Source: Prosthecomicrobium sp. N25 (lineage in GTDB: Bacteria > Pseudomonadota > Alphaproteobacteria > Rhizobiales > Ancalomicrobiaceae). From it: a DNA stretch of 64,000 bases. The stretch lies in assembly GCF_037203705.1 (NCBI RefSeq), contig NZ_JBBCAT010000003.1, forward strand, positions 124,001-188,000, written 5' to 3'. The position numbers and the translations under genes are program-made. This document shows, piece by piece, positions 40,594 through 49,879 of this stretch. The notes under the pieces are model-generated. The model ran no database searches and was not told where the DNA came from. It saw only the letters and a program-made list of their open reading frames with translations. The first letter of the stretch is position 1. Each line of letters begins with the position of its first letter.

Positions 40594-41766
40594 TCAGCCG
40601 ATCACGAAGTCGAACACCGCCTCCTGCGGCTCGACCCCTATACCCGCCCCGGTCGGGACCGTGTAGGCCCCGTCCGCGCAGGCCATGTCGCCGGTCACGA
40701 AGCGCAGGTTCTTGTCGAAGATCGAGTGCTGGTACTCGTGGTAGGGCACCTTCTTGAGCGCCGCCGTCGCCTGCAGGCTCGCCGCCATGAAGACGCCGAT
40801 GCCGATCGCCGCATGCGGGATCGTGTCGACGTGGAAGGCATGCGCCATCCGGCCGATCTGCAGGAATTCGGTGACCCCCGTGTGCCCCATCTCGGGCTGG
40901 ATCACGGACATGCAGCGCTTCTCGAAGCGCGGCCGGTACTCGAAGACGGTCCGCCACTCCTCGCCGAGCGCCAGCGGACAGCCGATGCCGCGCGCGACCG
41001 CCGCCTGGCCCTCGATGTCCTCCGGCTCCACGGGCGCCTCGGCGAAGGTGAGGTTGTGGGCCTCCAGCCGCCGGATCAGCCGGATCGCCTCCGCGGCGTT
41101 GAACTTCCAGTGCAGGTCGACCATCAGGTCCACCGTCGGCCCGACCGCCTCGCGCAGAGCCGCCATCTCGGCGAGGATGCCGTCGTCCGACATCGCCGCC
41201 GCGAACTTGATGCCCCGGAAGCCCTTGCCGACCCACTCCACCGCCAGGTCGCAGCGCTCCTGGAGCGTCGCCTTCGGCAGGCCGGAGACGTAGGCCGGGA
41301 TGGTCGGATGCCGCGTGCCCCCGAGAAGGCTCGCGAGCGGCCGGCCGACCGCCTTGCCGAACAGGTCCCAGACCGCGATGTCGACCCCCGCCAGCGCATC
41401 CACGTAAAAGCCGCCGAAGAAGCCCCGCACGCGCATGAGGTCGTAGAGGTCCTCGTGCAGCACGACCGGGTCGCCGGGATCGCGCCCGCGCATGACCGGA
41501 CCCAGCACGTCGTCGATGATGTGCTTCACCGCATGCGGCGCCACGATGCCGTAGGTCTCGCCCCAGCCGACCCGCCCGCTCTCGCCCGTGATCTTGATAA
41601 GCACAGACATGTCGGACGTCGGGTAGATCGAGCGGTTGCCCTTGCGGATCACGTAGCCCTTCTCGTTGACGGTCTCGCCCGGCCGGAGGGGGCCGAGATA
41701 GGGCACGTCGCGCGGGATCGAGACGATGAAGCTCTCGACCTTGGCGATGGCGTCAAGCGGCGGCAT
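40594..41766 (-). CDS. Enolase-superfamily sugar-acid dehydratase (mandelate racemase group)
   Basis: 390 residues. N-terminal capping domain, then barrel with metal ligands in LMVDLHWKF, TFAEAPVEP and ALGEEW, and the catalytic His in VDTIPHAAIG. The second-strand site reads RGIKFAAA, so the usual KxK pair has only one lysine. Expected reaction is dehydration of an aldonate to a 2-keto-3-deoxy acid. It is the last gene of the sugar operon, starting inside the DapA-family gene (14-base overlap). Confidence 0.85.
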   Translation of the reverse strand: MPPLDAIAKVESFIVSIPRDVPYLGPLRPGETVNEKGYVIRKGNRSIYPTSDMSVLIKITGESGRVGWGETYGIVAPHAVKHIIDDVLGPVMRGRDPGDPVVLHEDLYDLMRVRGFFGGFYVDALAGVDIAVWDLFGKAVGRPLASLLGGTRHPTIPAYVSGLPKATLQERCDLAVEWVGKGFRGIKFAAAMSDDGILAEMAALREAVGPTVDLMVDLHWKFNAAEAIRLIRRLEAHNLTFAEAPVEPEDIEGQAAVARGIGCPLALGEEWRTVFEYRPRFEKRCMSVIQPEMGHTGVTEFLQIGRMAHAFHVDTIPHAAIGIGVFMAASLQATAALKKVPYHEYQHSIFDKNLRFVTGDMACADGAYTVPTGAGIGVEPQEAVFDFVIG

Positions 41767-42688
41767 GGCGGGCCTTCGGGCTCGTGACGGGGTGGATGGC
41801 GAAGAGATCGGCCGCCTCGTCGACGAGCGCCTCGAGCTCCTCACCGTCGTGGGCGTCGAACCGCGGCCCCGCCGCCCGGGCGTGGGTCGACCGCAGGAGC
41901 CCGCGGGCGGCCAGCACCGCCTTGGTGAGCCGGACCCGGAACACGGCCTGGACGAGGAGGAGCGGCAGGCTCCGCGCATAGAGCCGCCGCGCGATCGCGC
42001 GGTCGCCCGCCCGGAAGGCCCTGACGAGCGCCACGTGGACGTCGGTCAGCTCGCTCGCCGGCATCGTCCCGGCCGCCCCGCGGGCCAGTTCGTCCATCAC
42101 ATAGCGCGCCCCCGCGCCGCCGAAGACCCCGTCGAGCCGGTCGCCAACCGCCGCGAGGAGCGCCGTCACGTGCTGCCCGCAGGGCAGCGTCTCCTCCTTG
42201 ACGAAGCGGATCGCGGGCACCGCCCGGACGATCTCGGCCACCGCCTCGGGGGAGAGGCCGGCGCCCATCGGCTGCGGCGCGTTCTGCAGCATGATGGGAA
42301 GGTCAGTCGCGGCTGCGACGGCCGCATAGAAGGCGACGTGCTTGGCCACGTCCGGCCCGTTGCCGGCCGGCGCCATGATCATCGCCGCCCGTGCCCCGGC
42401 CCGTCGTCCCTCCTCGGCCCGCGCCGCCGCTCGCCCCGGGTCCGCGTCGCTCGCCCCCACGATCAGGGGCACCCGGCCGCCGACGAGGCGTCCCACCTCG
42501 GCGACGAGCAGGGCCCGCTCCTCCGGCGCCAGCGTCTCCACCTCGCTCGCCATGCCGGGATACACGACCCCGTCCGCCCCCGCCTCGAGCACGAAGGCGA
42601 CGATCGGCCCGAGCGCCGCCGGGTCGATCGACCCGTCCTCGGCGAAGGGGGTCGGCAGGACGGGGAAGACCCCGGAGAGCTTGGTCAT
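41753..42688 (-). CDS. DapA-family aldolase/dehydratase with altered active site
   Basis: 311 residues, (beta/alpha)8 class I lyase fold. Schiff-base lysine in IRFVKEETLP. The normal GTTGE loop is PGMASEVETL and the catalytic tyrosine in YNxP is glutamine (LQNAPQPMG). Classical DapA and KDG aldolase keep both, so reaction type is uncertain. From context it should act on the 2-keto-3-deoxy sugar acid made by the neighbouring dehydratase. Overlaps the permease stop (ATGA) and the dehydratase start. Confidence 0.85.
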   Translation of the reverse strand: MTKLSGVFPVLPTPFAEDGSIDPAALGPIVAFVLEAGADGVVYPGMASEVETLAPEERALLVAEVGRLVGGRVPLIVGASDADPGRAAARAEEGRRAGARAAMIMAPAGNGPDVAKHVAFYAAVAAATDLPIMLQNAPQPMGAGLSPEAVAEIVRAVPAIRFVKEETLPCGQHVTALLAAVGDRLDGVFGGAGARYVMDELARGAAGTMPASELTDVHVALVRAFRAGDRAIARRLYARSLPLLLVQAVFRVRLTKAVLAARGLLRSTHARAAGPRFDAHDGEELEALVDEAADLFAIHPVTSPKARHAAA

Positions 42689-43521
42689 TTCACGGATCCC
42701 GCGGTGACGCCCTGGATGAACCAGCGCTGGAGGAACGCGAAGGCCACGACGATGGGGGCCGAGGCGACGATCGAGGCAGCCATGGCCCCGCCCCAGTCGG
42801 CGTTGACCTCGTTCAGGTAGGTCAGCAGCATGCCCGGCCCGATCGTCCGCTTGTCCTCGGAGACGATCAGGGTCATGGCGTAGAGGAGGTCGTTCCACGA
42901 CCACATGAAGCCGTAGAGGAAGACGGTCACCACCGCCGGCACGCTGACCGGCAGGATGATGGTGTGGAAGATCCGGAGTTCGCTCGCCCCGTCCGCCCGC
43001 GCCGCCTCGATCATCTCGGACGGCACCTGGGTGAAGTAGGAGTAGAACATGTAGGTGGAGACCGGCAGCGCGAAGACGATGTAGCTGAAGACGAGCGCGA
43101 TCCGGGTATCAATCAGCCCGAGCGACGTGACGATCGGGTAGAGGCTGATCAGCAGCAGGCCGAAGGGAAAGACCTGCGCGGAGAGCAGCATCACCATCAC
43201 CAGGCGCCGTCCGGCATACTGGAACTTGGCGAAGGAATAGCCGGCGTAGATGGCGAGCGCCGTGTTGACGGAGGCCGACGAGAGCGAGACCGTCAGGCTG
43301 TTGCGGAGCTGCTCCGGCAGCCGCCCCTGGCCCAGCGCCGTGCGGAAATGGTCGAGCGTCGGCTCGTGCGGAAAGAGAGTCGGGACGATCCGGTAGAGCT
43401 CGCCATTCGCCTTGAAGGCGGAGATAACCAGCCAGTAGATCGGGAAGAACAGGTAGAGGGCGATCGCCCCGGCCACCGCCAGGAACACCGTGCGCGCCAT
43501 CGGCGACGAAAGGTCGAGCAT
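42685..43521 (-). CDS. Sugar ABC transporter permease (MalG-type)
   Basis: 278 residues, six membrane spans, EAA loop MIEAARADGASELRIFHTII followed by LPVSVPAV. Pairs with the adjacent MalF-type permease to form the channel. Overlaps by one base with that gene and by four with the DapA-family gene. Confidence 0.93.
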   Translation of the reverse strand: MLDLSSPMARTVFLAVAGAIALYLFFPIYWLVISAFKANGELYRIVPTLFPHEPTLDHFRTALGQGRLPEQLRNSLTVSLSSASVNTALAIYAGYSFAKFQYAGRRLVMVMLLSAQVFPFGLLLISLYPIVTSLGLIDTRIALVFSYIVFALPVSTYMFYSYFTQVPSEMIEAARADGASELRIFHTIILPVSVPAVVTVFLYGFMWSWNDLLYAMTLIVSEDKRTIGPGMLLTYLNEVNADWGGAMAASIVASAPIVVAFAFLQRWFIQGVTAGSVK

Positions 43522-44447
43522 CAGGCGCCCCTCAGGAGATGGCGGAGGTAGAAGTAGGCGGCCGGCAGAATGGTGGCGACCCACAGGAGGCCGATCGCCG
43601 AGGCCATGCCGATGTCCCACTGGTCGAAGGCGCGGCGATAGACCTCGATCGACAGCACCGAGGTCGCCCGCACGGGCCCGCCGCCCGTCAGGGCGAAGAT
43701 CGTGTCGAAATGCTGCAGGTTGCCGATCACCCCGAGCACCACGACGACCAGCAGCACCGGCCTGAGGTGCGGCAGGATGTGGTCGGTGAGGATCGCCCGG
43801 TTCCCCGCCCCGTCCACCCGCGCCGCCTCGATCTGTTCCTTGTCGAGGCTCTGCAGCCCGGCGAGGAAGAAGGACATGAAGAGCGGGATCGAGAACCACA
43901 CCTTGGTCATCACGATCGCCGTCATGGCCCCGCTCGGCGTGGAGAGCCACGCGGTCGGATACGGGATCGCGCCCATCGAGAGGAGGAGCGCGTTGAGGAC
44001 GCCGAAGCGGGAGTTGAAGATCCAGCCCCACACGAAGGCCGTCACCGTCGACGGCAGCACCCAGGGGATCAGCGAGAGCGCCCGGAGCGCCGCACGGCCC
44101 CGGAACGGCTGGTTCAGGATCAGCGCCCAGGCGAGCCCGAGCACGACCGACCCCGCCGTGGCGAAGACCACGTAGAGGGCGGTCGTCGCGAAGGCGCCGA
44201 GGATCTCGGGGGTCGCCAGGATGGTCCGGAAGTTGGCGAGCCCGACGAAGACCGGTTCCGGCGTCTGCAGGTCGTAGCGGGTGAAGCCGAGGCCGAGCGC
44301 CCTGAGGAACGGCGTCAGGATGACGATCGCGAAAGCCGTCAGCGCGGGCAGGAGGAAGAGCCACCCGGTCCGGCGCTCGGCCGCCTTCAGGCCGCCCCGC
44401 CGGGCCAGGGGAGAGATGCGGAGGGAGGTGCCGGCGACGAGGGTCAC
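43521..44447 (-). CDS. Sugar ABC transporter permease (MalF/UgpA-type)
   Basis: 308 residues, six membrane spans beginning near residue 28 (GWLFLLPALTAFAIVILTPF). EAA loop reads QIEAARVDGAGNRAILTDHI followed by LPHLRPV. GTG start at 44447. Preceded by a strong hairpin after the binding-protein gene, which would reduce its expression relative to the binding protein. Confidence 0.93.
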   Translation of the reverse strand: MTLVAGTSLRISPLARRGGLKAAERRTGWLFLLPALTAFAIVILTPFLRALGLGFTRYDLQTPEPVFVGLANFRTILATPEILGAFATTALYVVFATAGSVVLGLAWALILNQPFRGRAALRALSLIPWVLPSTVTAFVWGWIFNSRFGVLNALLLSMGAIPYPTAWLSTPSGAMTAIVMTKVWFSIPLFMSFFLAGLQSLDKEQIEAARVDGAGNRAILTDHILPHLRPVLLVVVVLGVIGNLQHFDTIFALTGGGPVRATSVLSIEVYRRAFDQWDIGMASAIGLLWVATILPAAYFYLRHLLRGA

Positions 44448-44594
44448 GGACGGTTGCTCGCTGTGGTTCGCTGAAGGCCGGGGGCGCGACGGGTCCCCGG
44501 ACCGTGCCGGGGGCTCGGATCGTCAAGGCACGACCGTCCCGCCCAGGCATGCCCGTCGCGCGGTCGCGGTCGGGGCGGCGGGTCGTCGGAACGG

Positions 44595-44625
44595 GGCGGG
44601 CCGCCGCGCTGTCCGGCGGCCCGCC
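44595..44625 (-). terminator. Attenuating hairpin between binding protein and permeases
   Basis: GGCGGGCCGCC and GGCGGCCCGCC are perfect 11-bp complements with a 9-base loop, 10 bases after the binding-protein stop on the minus strand and no T-run. Such hairpins stabilise the upstream mRNA and give binding protein in excess over permeases. Confidence 0.55.
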
Positions 44626-44634
44626 TCCGGGCCG

Positions 44635-45918
44635 TCACCCCTTCTTCGCCATGCTGGCTTCCATGCGGCTCGCCATCGAGCCGATGGCCTGGTCGGCCGT
44701 CTTCTGCCCGAGCAGGGCCGCCTGGACCTCCTCCGACAGGATCGTCGAGAGCTCCGGCGCATTCGACCAGACGCCGATCTCGTTGGTGAGCGGCGTGCCC
44801 GTCGCCTCCGCCCAGGCCTTGAAGAAGGGATCGTTCTGCACGATCGGCATCGCCTGCGCCGACTTGGTGGTCGGCAGCGCCGAGAGGGCCGGCGGGAAGG
44901 ATCCCTGCGCCGCGTCGGAGAGCAGGTAGGCGAGCCACTTGACCCCCGGCGAGTCGGCCCCGGACACGGCCGGGCTCTTGAAGGCCGAGACCAGGTGGCC
45001 CCACTGGATCGAGCGCGGCGTGTCGCCGGCCTTCAGGACCGGGGTCTTCATCGGCAGCACGAAGGCGTCCGCGGCCTCGCCCTTGCCCGAGAAGGAGCGC
45101 ACGAAGGCGCGCGTCTGCGGCGCGTCGATGTAGAAGGCCGCCGCCCCTTGCGCGAACAGCCGGCGCGAATCCGGCCGGTCGATCTCCGGCGCGATCAGCC
45201 GGTCCTTCATCATGCCGGCCATGAGCCCGAGCGCCGCCTTGGCCTCCGGGCTGTTGACCAGGACCTTGCCGGTCTCGTCGATGATCCGCCCGCCATGCGC
45301 CCAGACCATGATCATGAAGTCGAGCGGGATCGAATTCGGGTTCTTGGTGGCGGCCGCGAAGGGCACCGAGTTCGCCACCTTGTCGCGCACGGCCAGGCAG
45401 GCGGCGCGGAACTGGTCGATCGTCTGCGGCACGCCGACGCCCGCCTTCTCCAGCACCTCCTTGTTGGCGATCATGCCGATGGACCCGGTGATCAGCGGGA
45501 TCGCGAAGGTTTTCCCGCCGACCTGCCCCATGGCCAGCACCTTCGGGTCCATGACGGCGAGGAGCTTGTCCCGGCCGATCGCCTCGTCGAGGTTCACGAT
45601 CTCGGGGAGCTGCGCCATGGCGGGCAGCCACCGCTCGGAGAGCTGGGCGGTGGTCGGCAGCGTGCGCGAGCGCTGGCGCAGCAGGATGTTCTTCTGCACG
45701 TCGCCCCAGGCAGAGCCGATCGGCTCCACCGAGACGCCCGTCGCCGCCTTGCAGCCGTCGAGCAGCTTCTGCACCAGCGGCTTGTTGGGCTCCTCGGCGT
45801 AACTGAAGCTCATGAAGCTGACGCCGTCCCCCTGGGCCGCGGCTCCGCGGGTGAGCGCCATCGAGGCGGCGCCCGCGGCGAGAAGCCCGCCGAACTGCCG
45901 GCGCGAAATCGTGGTCAT
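44635..45918 (-). CDS. Sugar ABC transporter binding protein, Tat-exported
   Basis: 427 residues. Tat signal SRRQFGGLLAAGAASMALT with cleavage near AAAQ (about residue 29). Family 1 extracellular solute-binding fold with LDGCKAATGVSVEPIGSAWG. A Tat leader is unusual for this class but frequent in Rhizobiales importers. Works with the two permeases and the ATPase encoded in the same operon. Ligand unknown, likely a sugar or sugar acid from the catabolic genes alongside. Confidence 0.92.
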   Translation of the reverse strand: MTTISRRQFGGLLAAGAASMALTRGAAAQGDGVSFMSFSYAEEPNKPLVQKLLDGCKAATGVSVEPIGSAWGDVQKNILLRQRSRTLPTTAQLSERWLPAMAQLPEIVNLDEAIGRDKLLAVMDPKVLAMGQVGGKTFAIPLITGSIGMIANKEVLEKAGVGVPQTIDQFRAACLAVRDKVANSVPFAAATKNPNSIPLDFMIMVWAHGGRIIDETGKVLVNSPEAKAALGLMAGMMKDRLIAPEIDRPDSRRLFAQGAAAFYIDAPQTRAFVRSFSGKGEAADAFVLPMKTPVLKAGDTPRSIQWGHLVSAFKSPAVSGADSPGVKWLAYLLSDAAQGSFPPALSALPTTKSAQAMPIVQNDPFFKAWAEATGTPLTNEIGVWSNAPELSTILSEEVQAALLGQKTADQAIGSMASRMEASMAKKG

Positions 45919-45999
45919 GGCATTGTCCTCCGGTTCAGGCCCGCGGGCGGCCTGGCACGTCTCTTTGCGCCGGGGCCCCGCGCCGCCCCGGTTTGAATG

Positions 46000-46773
46000 T
46001 CAAACGACGCCCCCGTCGACGACGTAGGTCTGGCCCGCGCAGCGCCGGCTCTCGTCGGAGGCGAGCCACAGTGCGAGCCGCGCCACGTCGCCGGCGTCGA
46101 GGTGTTCCTTGATGCACTGGCGGTCGAGGTAGCGGTCGAACTTGGCCGGGTCATCGGCCTTCGCCCGCGCGATCTGCTTCTCGGTCCAGATCATGCCGGG
46201 CGCGATGGAATTGACCCGGATCTTCAGGGGCCCGAGCTCGCGGGCGAGCGACTTGGTCAGCCCCATGATGGCCGACTTGCCCGTCGTGTAGGCGATCAGC
46301 CCCGCGGCGCCCATCATCCACGAGATCGAGCCCAGGTTGACGATCGACCCGCCGCCCGCCGCCGCCATGCCCGGCGCCACCGCCTTAGCGGCGAAGAACT
46401 GGTGGCGGACGTTCACGGCGAAGCGGTCGTCCCAGTAGTCCGGCGTGACCTGGTCCCAGGGCAGCCGCGCGTCGTCCCCGGCATTGTTGACGAGGACGCG
46501 GAACGCCCCCGTCTCCGCCGCGAGCGCCTGGATGGCGGCCTCCATGGCCCCGATGTCGCGCAAATCGACGACCGCGGTAGCGATCCGGCGGCCGGTCTGC
46601 GCCTCGATCTCGGCGCGGGTCCGCGCGAGCGTCTCGCCGTTGACGTCGATGCCGGCGACCCGCGCGCCCTGCCCGGCGAAATGCGCCGCGACGACCGAGC
46701 CGATGCCCGAGCCCGCGCCCGTGACCAGCACGGGCCGACCGTCGAGGTCCGGATAGCGCGCCCCGCCCGTCAT
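46000..46773 (-). CDS. Short-chain dehydrogenase/reductase (sugar dehydrogenase candidate)
   Basis: 257 residues. Cofactor motif TGAGSGIG (about 19-26), NNAG (about 95-98), catalytic Ser in LGSISWM and YTTGK (YxxxK near 160). Asp in GIDVNG after strand 2 favours NAD. Would oxidise a sugar to its lactone, feeding the SMP-30 lactonase. Overlaps the ATPase gene by four bases. Confidence 0.9.
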   Translation of the reverse strand: MTGGARYPDLDGRPVLVTGAGSGIGSVVAAHFAGQGARVAGIDVNGETLARTRAEIEAQTGRRIATAVVDLRDIGAMEAAIQALAAETGAFRVLVNNAGDDARLPWDQVTPDYWDDRFAVNVRHQFFAAKAVAPGMAAAGGGSIVNLGSISWMMGAAGLIAYTTGKSAIMGLTKSLARELGPLKIRVNSIAPGMIWTEKQIARAKADDPAKFDRYLDRQCIKEHLDAGDVARLALWLASDESRRCAGQTYVVDGGVV

Positions 46774-47861
46774 GCCGCACTCGCCCGCTGGAGCCGGGGC
46801 GCCACGCGGCGGCCCTCGGCGTCGAAGAGATGGACCTGCGCCGGGTCGAGGCCGACATGCACCCGCTGGCCGGTCGACAGCGTGCCGTCGCCCGCCTTGC
46901 GCACGATGACCGGCGTCTCGACACCCTCCACCGCCACGTGGGCGTAGAGGTCCGATCCGAGATGCTCGACGAGCCGGGTGACGCCGGCGAGGCTCGTGCC
47001 GGTCGGCTGCTCCAGGATCGTCAGGTGCTCCGCCCTGACCCCCACGGACGCCGTCGCGCCCGCCGGCATTCCGGTGTCGACCGGCAGCACGATCCGGCCC
47101 GGCAGGACCGGCGCGCCGCCCGCGATCGTGGCCGGGATCAGGTTCATGCGCGGCGAGCCGATGAAGCCCGCCACGAACAGGTTGGCGGGCGCCCGATAGA
47201 GGTCGAGCGGCGTGCCCACCTGCTCGATGCGCCCCGCGTTGAGCACCACGATCTTGTCGGCGAGCGTCATCGCCTCGACCTGATCGTGGGTGACGTACAC
47301 CATGGTGGTTCCGAGCCGTTGCTTCAGCGCCGCGATCTCGCCGCGCATGTCGACCCGGAGCGCCGCGTCGAGGTTCGACAAGGGCTCGTCGAAGAGAAAG
47401 ATGCGCGGCTTGCGCACGATCGCCCGGCCGATGGCGACCCGCTGACGCTGGCCGCCGGAGAGCTGGCGCGGCTTGCGGTCGAGCAGACGATCGAGCCTCA
47501 GCACGGCCGCAGCCTCGCCGACCCGCCGGGCGATCTCGGCCTTGTCGGTGCCGGCGAGCTTGAGGGCGTAGCCCATGTTCTCCGCGACCGTCATGTGCGG
47601 ATAGAGCGCGTAGCTCTGGAACACCATGGCGATGCCGCGCTTGGCCGGCGGCACGTCGTTCACCACCTCGCCCTCGAACGCGATGGTGCCGGCCGTCACC
47701 TCGTCGAGCCCGCAGATGAGCCTGAGCAGGGTCGACTTCCCGCAACCCGAGGGACCGACGAAAACGACGAACTCGCCGTTGCCGATCGCGAGGTCGATGC
47801 CGTGCAGCACGGGCGTCGTGCCGAAGCTCTTGGTGACGCCGGACAGCGCGATGGACGACAT
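46770..47861 (-). CDS. Sugar ABC transporter ATPase (UgpC/MalK family)
   Basis: 363 residues. Walker [10 protein letters not shown] (about 36-44), signature [15 protein letters not shown], Walker [13 protein letters not shown], and a C-terminal TOBE/MalK-type domain. Energises the importer in this operon. The second importer (51101-54191) has no ATPase gene, so this protein may serve both. Confidence 0.95.
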   Translation of the reverse strand: MSSIALSGVTKSFGTTPVLHGIDLAIGNGEFVVFVGPSGCGKSTLLRLICGLDEVTAGTIAFEGEVVNDVPPAKRGIAMVFQSYALYPHMTVAENMGYALKLAGTDKAEIARRVGEAAAVLRLDRLLDRKPRQLSGGQRQRVAIGRAIVRKPRIFLFDEPLSNLDAALRVDMRGEIAALKQRLGTTMVYVTHDQVEAMTLADKIVVLNAGRIEQVGTPLDLYRAPANLFVAGFIGSPRMNLIPATIAGGAPVLPGRIVLPVDTGMPAGATASVGVRAEHLTILEQPTGTSLAGVTRLVEHLGSDLYAHVAVEGVETPVIVRKAGDGTLSTGQRVHVGLDPAQVHLFDAEGRRVAPRLQRASAA

Positions 47862-47870
47862 GGGCGGCCC

Positions 47871-49589
47871 TCAGCCGGCGAAGGGGGTTTCGGGGAGACC
47901 GCGCACGCCGGCCTGCACGGCGAAGACGCTGCCGGACAGCGGCGCCTCGGCGAGCTGCTGGGCGTTGAGCCGGATGCGCGCACTGGTGACGTAGAGCGTC
48001 GAGAGGTCCGGCCCGCCGAAGCAGCAGCTCGTCGGCCGCGGGACCGGCAGGTTGATCACCCGGTCGACCCTGCCGTCCGGGTCGTAGCGCGTGATGCACC
48101 AGCCGTCCCAATGAGCCGACCAGACGAAGCCCTCCGCGTCGACCGCGAGTCCGTCCGGCACGCCGGTCCCCGGGGCGACCTCGGCGAACAGGCGCCGGTT
48201 GGCGATCGTCCCCGTCTCCAGGTCGAAGTCGTAGACGTGGATGCGGCCGGCGCCGGTATCGGTGAAGTAGAAGCGCCGGTCGTCGGGACTCCAGCCGAGC
48301 CCGTTGGAGACGTGGAAGCCCTCGTCCATCCGGGTGCAGCGCCCGTCCGCGTCGAGCCGGTAGAGGCTGCCGTGGCCGGGTGTCGTGTCGATGGCGAGGG
48401 TGCCGGCCCAGAAGCGGCCGCGCCGGTCGCACTTGCCGTCGTTGAAGCGGTTGCCCGGCTTGCCGGCCTCCGGCGCCGCGATGGTGGTCACCTTGCCGAA
48501 GTCCGGGTCGACCGCCTTGAGGCCCGTCTGCATGGCGACCAGCCAGCCCCCGCGCCGCCGCGGCACGACCGCGCTGACGAGCTCGGGCATCGGGTGCGCC
48601 TGGAACGACCCGTCGGCCGGGTCGGCGACGATCACGGCCGGCGCCAGGATGTCCACGAAGGCGATCCGCCGCTCCGCCGGCAGCCAGGTCGGCCCCTCGC
48701 CCAGGAAGGCGGTGGTGGGCACCACGGAGGCGACGTCGCCGCGGTCGGGGCCGAGCGGACGGGGACTGGTCGTGATGGACATCGCCACCTGTCCGGCATT
48801 GCCCGAGATGCGCCGCGCCGCCGCCATGACGTCGCGCCCGAGCGCATGCAGGCGGTCGAGGCCGAGCCGGTAGGCCGGCCCGACGATGGCCACCGCGCCG
48901 ATGGCCCTGGCCTTGTGGTCGAGGATCGCGGCGGCGACCGAGCTGACCCCGTCGTTCTGCTCCTCGAACGAGACCGCGTAGCCGCGCGCCTTGGTGAGGT
49001 CGAGGTGCTGGGCGAGGTCGGCGCGGTCCGTGATGGTGTTGGGGGTGAAGCGCCGGAGCGCGAGACGGTTGAGGAGCTGCTCGCGGATCAGCGGCTCCAG
49101 ATGCGCCAGGATCGCCTTGCCGGCCCCGCTCGCATGGGCCGCTGCCCGGCCGCCGACCCCGTTGCCGAGCCGCACCGCCTGGTGCGCCTCGCGCTGGTCC
49201 ACGTAGAGGATCTCGTCCCGGTCCAGGATGGCGAGCCGGACGGTCTCCCCGGCGAGGTCGCGCAGGCGCTCCAGCTCCGGCTCGGCGGCGCTGCGGAGGT
49301 CGAACTGATCCCACACCCGGTGCGCCATCTCGAAGAGGCGGAAGCCCAGGTGATAGCTCTGGTCGCGCTCGTCGACCCGGAGCAGGCCCGCCTCCACCAG
49401 GGTCGACAGCATGCGATGGGCCGTGGCCCGGGTGAGCCCGGCCCGCTCCGCGATCTCGGAGAAGCGCAGCCCCGCCTCGTCGGCCACGATGTCGAGCAGG
49501 GACAGGCCGCGCCGCAGGGCCTGCGCGCCGGGAATCTCCCGCCCCGCCGCGTCCTCGCCCCCCGGATCCACCACCGCCAGCCGCTTCAC
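47871..49589 (-). CDS. IclR regulator fused to SMP-30 gluconolactonase
   Basis: 572 residues in one uninterrupted frame. Residues 1-265 are a complete IclR regulator: winged helix with LRFSEIAERAGLTRATAHRM and effector domain with LAILDRDEILYVDQREAHQA and FEEQNDGVSSVAAAI. Residues 285-572 are an SMP-30 lactonase: metal ligands in FLGEGPTW, RFNDGKCD and VPDGLAVDA. GTG 49589 has AAAGGAG and GGAGG upstream. An ATG at 48782 could give a separate 303-residue lactonase but has only a weak ribosome site. The fusion would couple sensing with hydrolysis of the sugar lactone. Heads the sugar operon. Confidence 0.85.
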   Translation of the reverse strand: MKRLAVVDPGGEDAAGREIPGAQALRRGLSLLDIVADEAGLRFSEIAERAGLTRATAHRMLSTLVEAGLLRVDERDQSYHLGFRLFEMAHRVWDQFDLRSAAEPELERLRDLAGETVRLAILDRDEILYVDQREAHQAVRLGNGVGGRAAAHASGAGKAILAHLEPLIREQLLNRLALRRFTPNTITDRADLAQHLDLTKARGYAVSFEEQNDGVSSVAAAILDHKARAIGAVAIVGPAYRLGLDRLHALGRDVMAAARRISGNAGQVAMSITTSPRPLGPDRGDVASVVPTTAFLGEGPTWLPAERRIAFVDILAPAVIVADPADGSFQAHPMPELVSAVVPRRRGGWLVAMQTGLKAVDPDFGKVTTIAAPEAGKPGNRFNDGKCDRRGRFWAGTLAIDTTPGHGSLYRLDADGRCTRMDEGFHVSNGLGWSPDDRRFYFTDTGAGRIHVYDFDLETGTIANRRLFAEVAPGTGVPDGLAVDAEGFVWSAHWDGWCITRYDPDGRVDRVINLPVPRPTSCCFGGPDLSTLYVTSARIRLNAQQLAEAPLSGSVFAVQAGVRGLPETPFAG

Positions 49590-49622
49590 CGCCGCCTCCG
49601 TCTCCTTTGTGGAGTACCAATA

Positions 49623-49641
49623 TGTGGACGCATGTTCCACG
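49623..49641. promoter_or_regulatory. Candidate IclR operator
   Basis: TGTGGACGCATGTTCCACG contains GTGGA and TCCAC around 7 bases, 34 bases upstream of the IclR-SMP-30 start and in the divergent gap to the enolase gene at 49880. IclR proteins often bind 5-6-bp inverted repeats of this sort. Another GTGGA lies at 49609. Confidence 0.4.
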
Positions 49642-49692
49642 TCAAGCGCGAGCGCCCGGCACCGCAGCCGGAACTCCCACACCCTCCCGCAT

Positions 49693-49722
49693 TCCCGGCC
49701 GGAGCGAAGCGGAGAGCCGGGA
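49693..49722. repeat. Short hairpin repeat-like element
   Basis: TCCCGGC (49693-49699) and GCCGGGA (49716-49722) flank a purine-rich centre GGAGCGAAGCGGA. Similar cores occur as dispersed intergenic elements in alphaproteobacteria. The copy number cannot be judged from this window. The rest of the 290-base gap (49590-49879) shows nothing else clear. Confidence 0.35.
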
Positions 49723-49879
49723 TCCAGCGCCCTCCGCCGGCCGCGGCCCTCCGTCGTGCCGCCCGCGCCGGTCCGCGGATCTGCGGCGCGGTCCGGGAAT
49801 GCGGGTCGAAAGGTCCGGGCCAAAGGAACCCCTTGGACCGGCCCCTCCGTCTTGACTCCACCCCCGCGCCGGAATTCAT

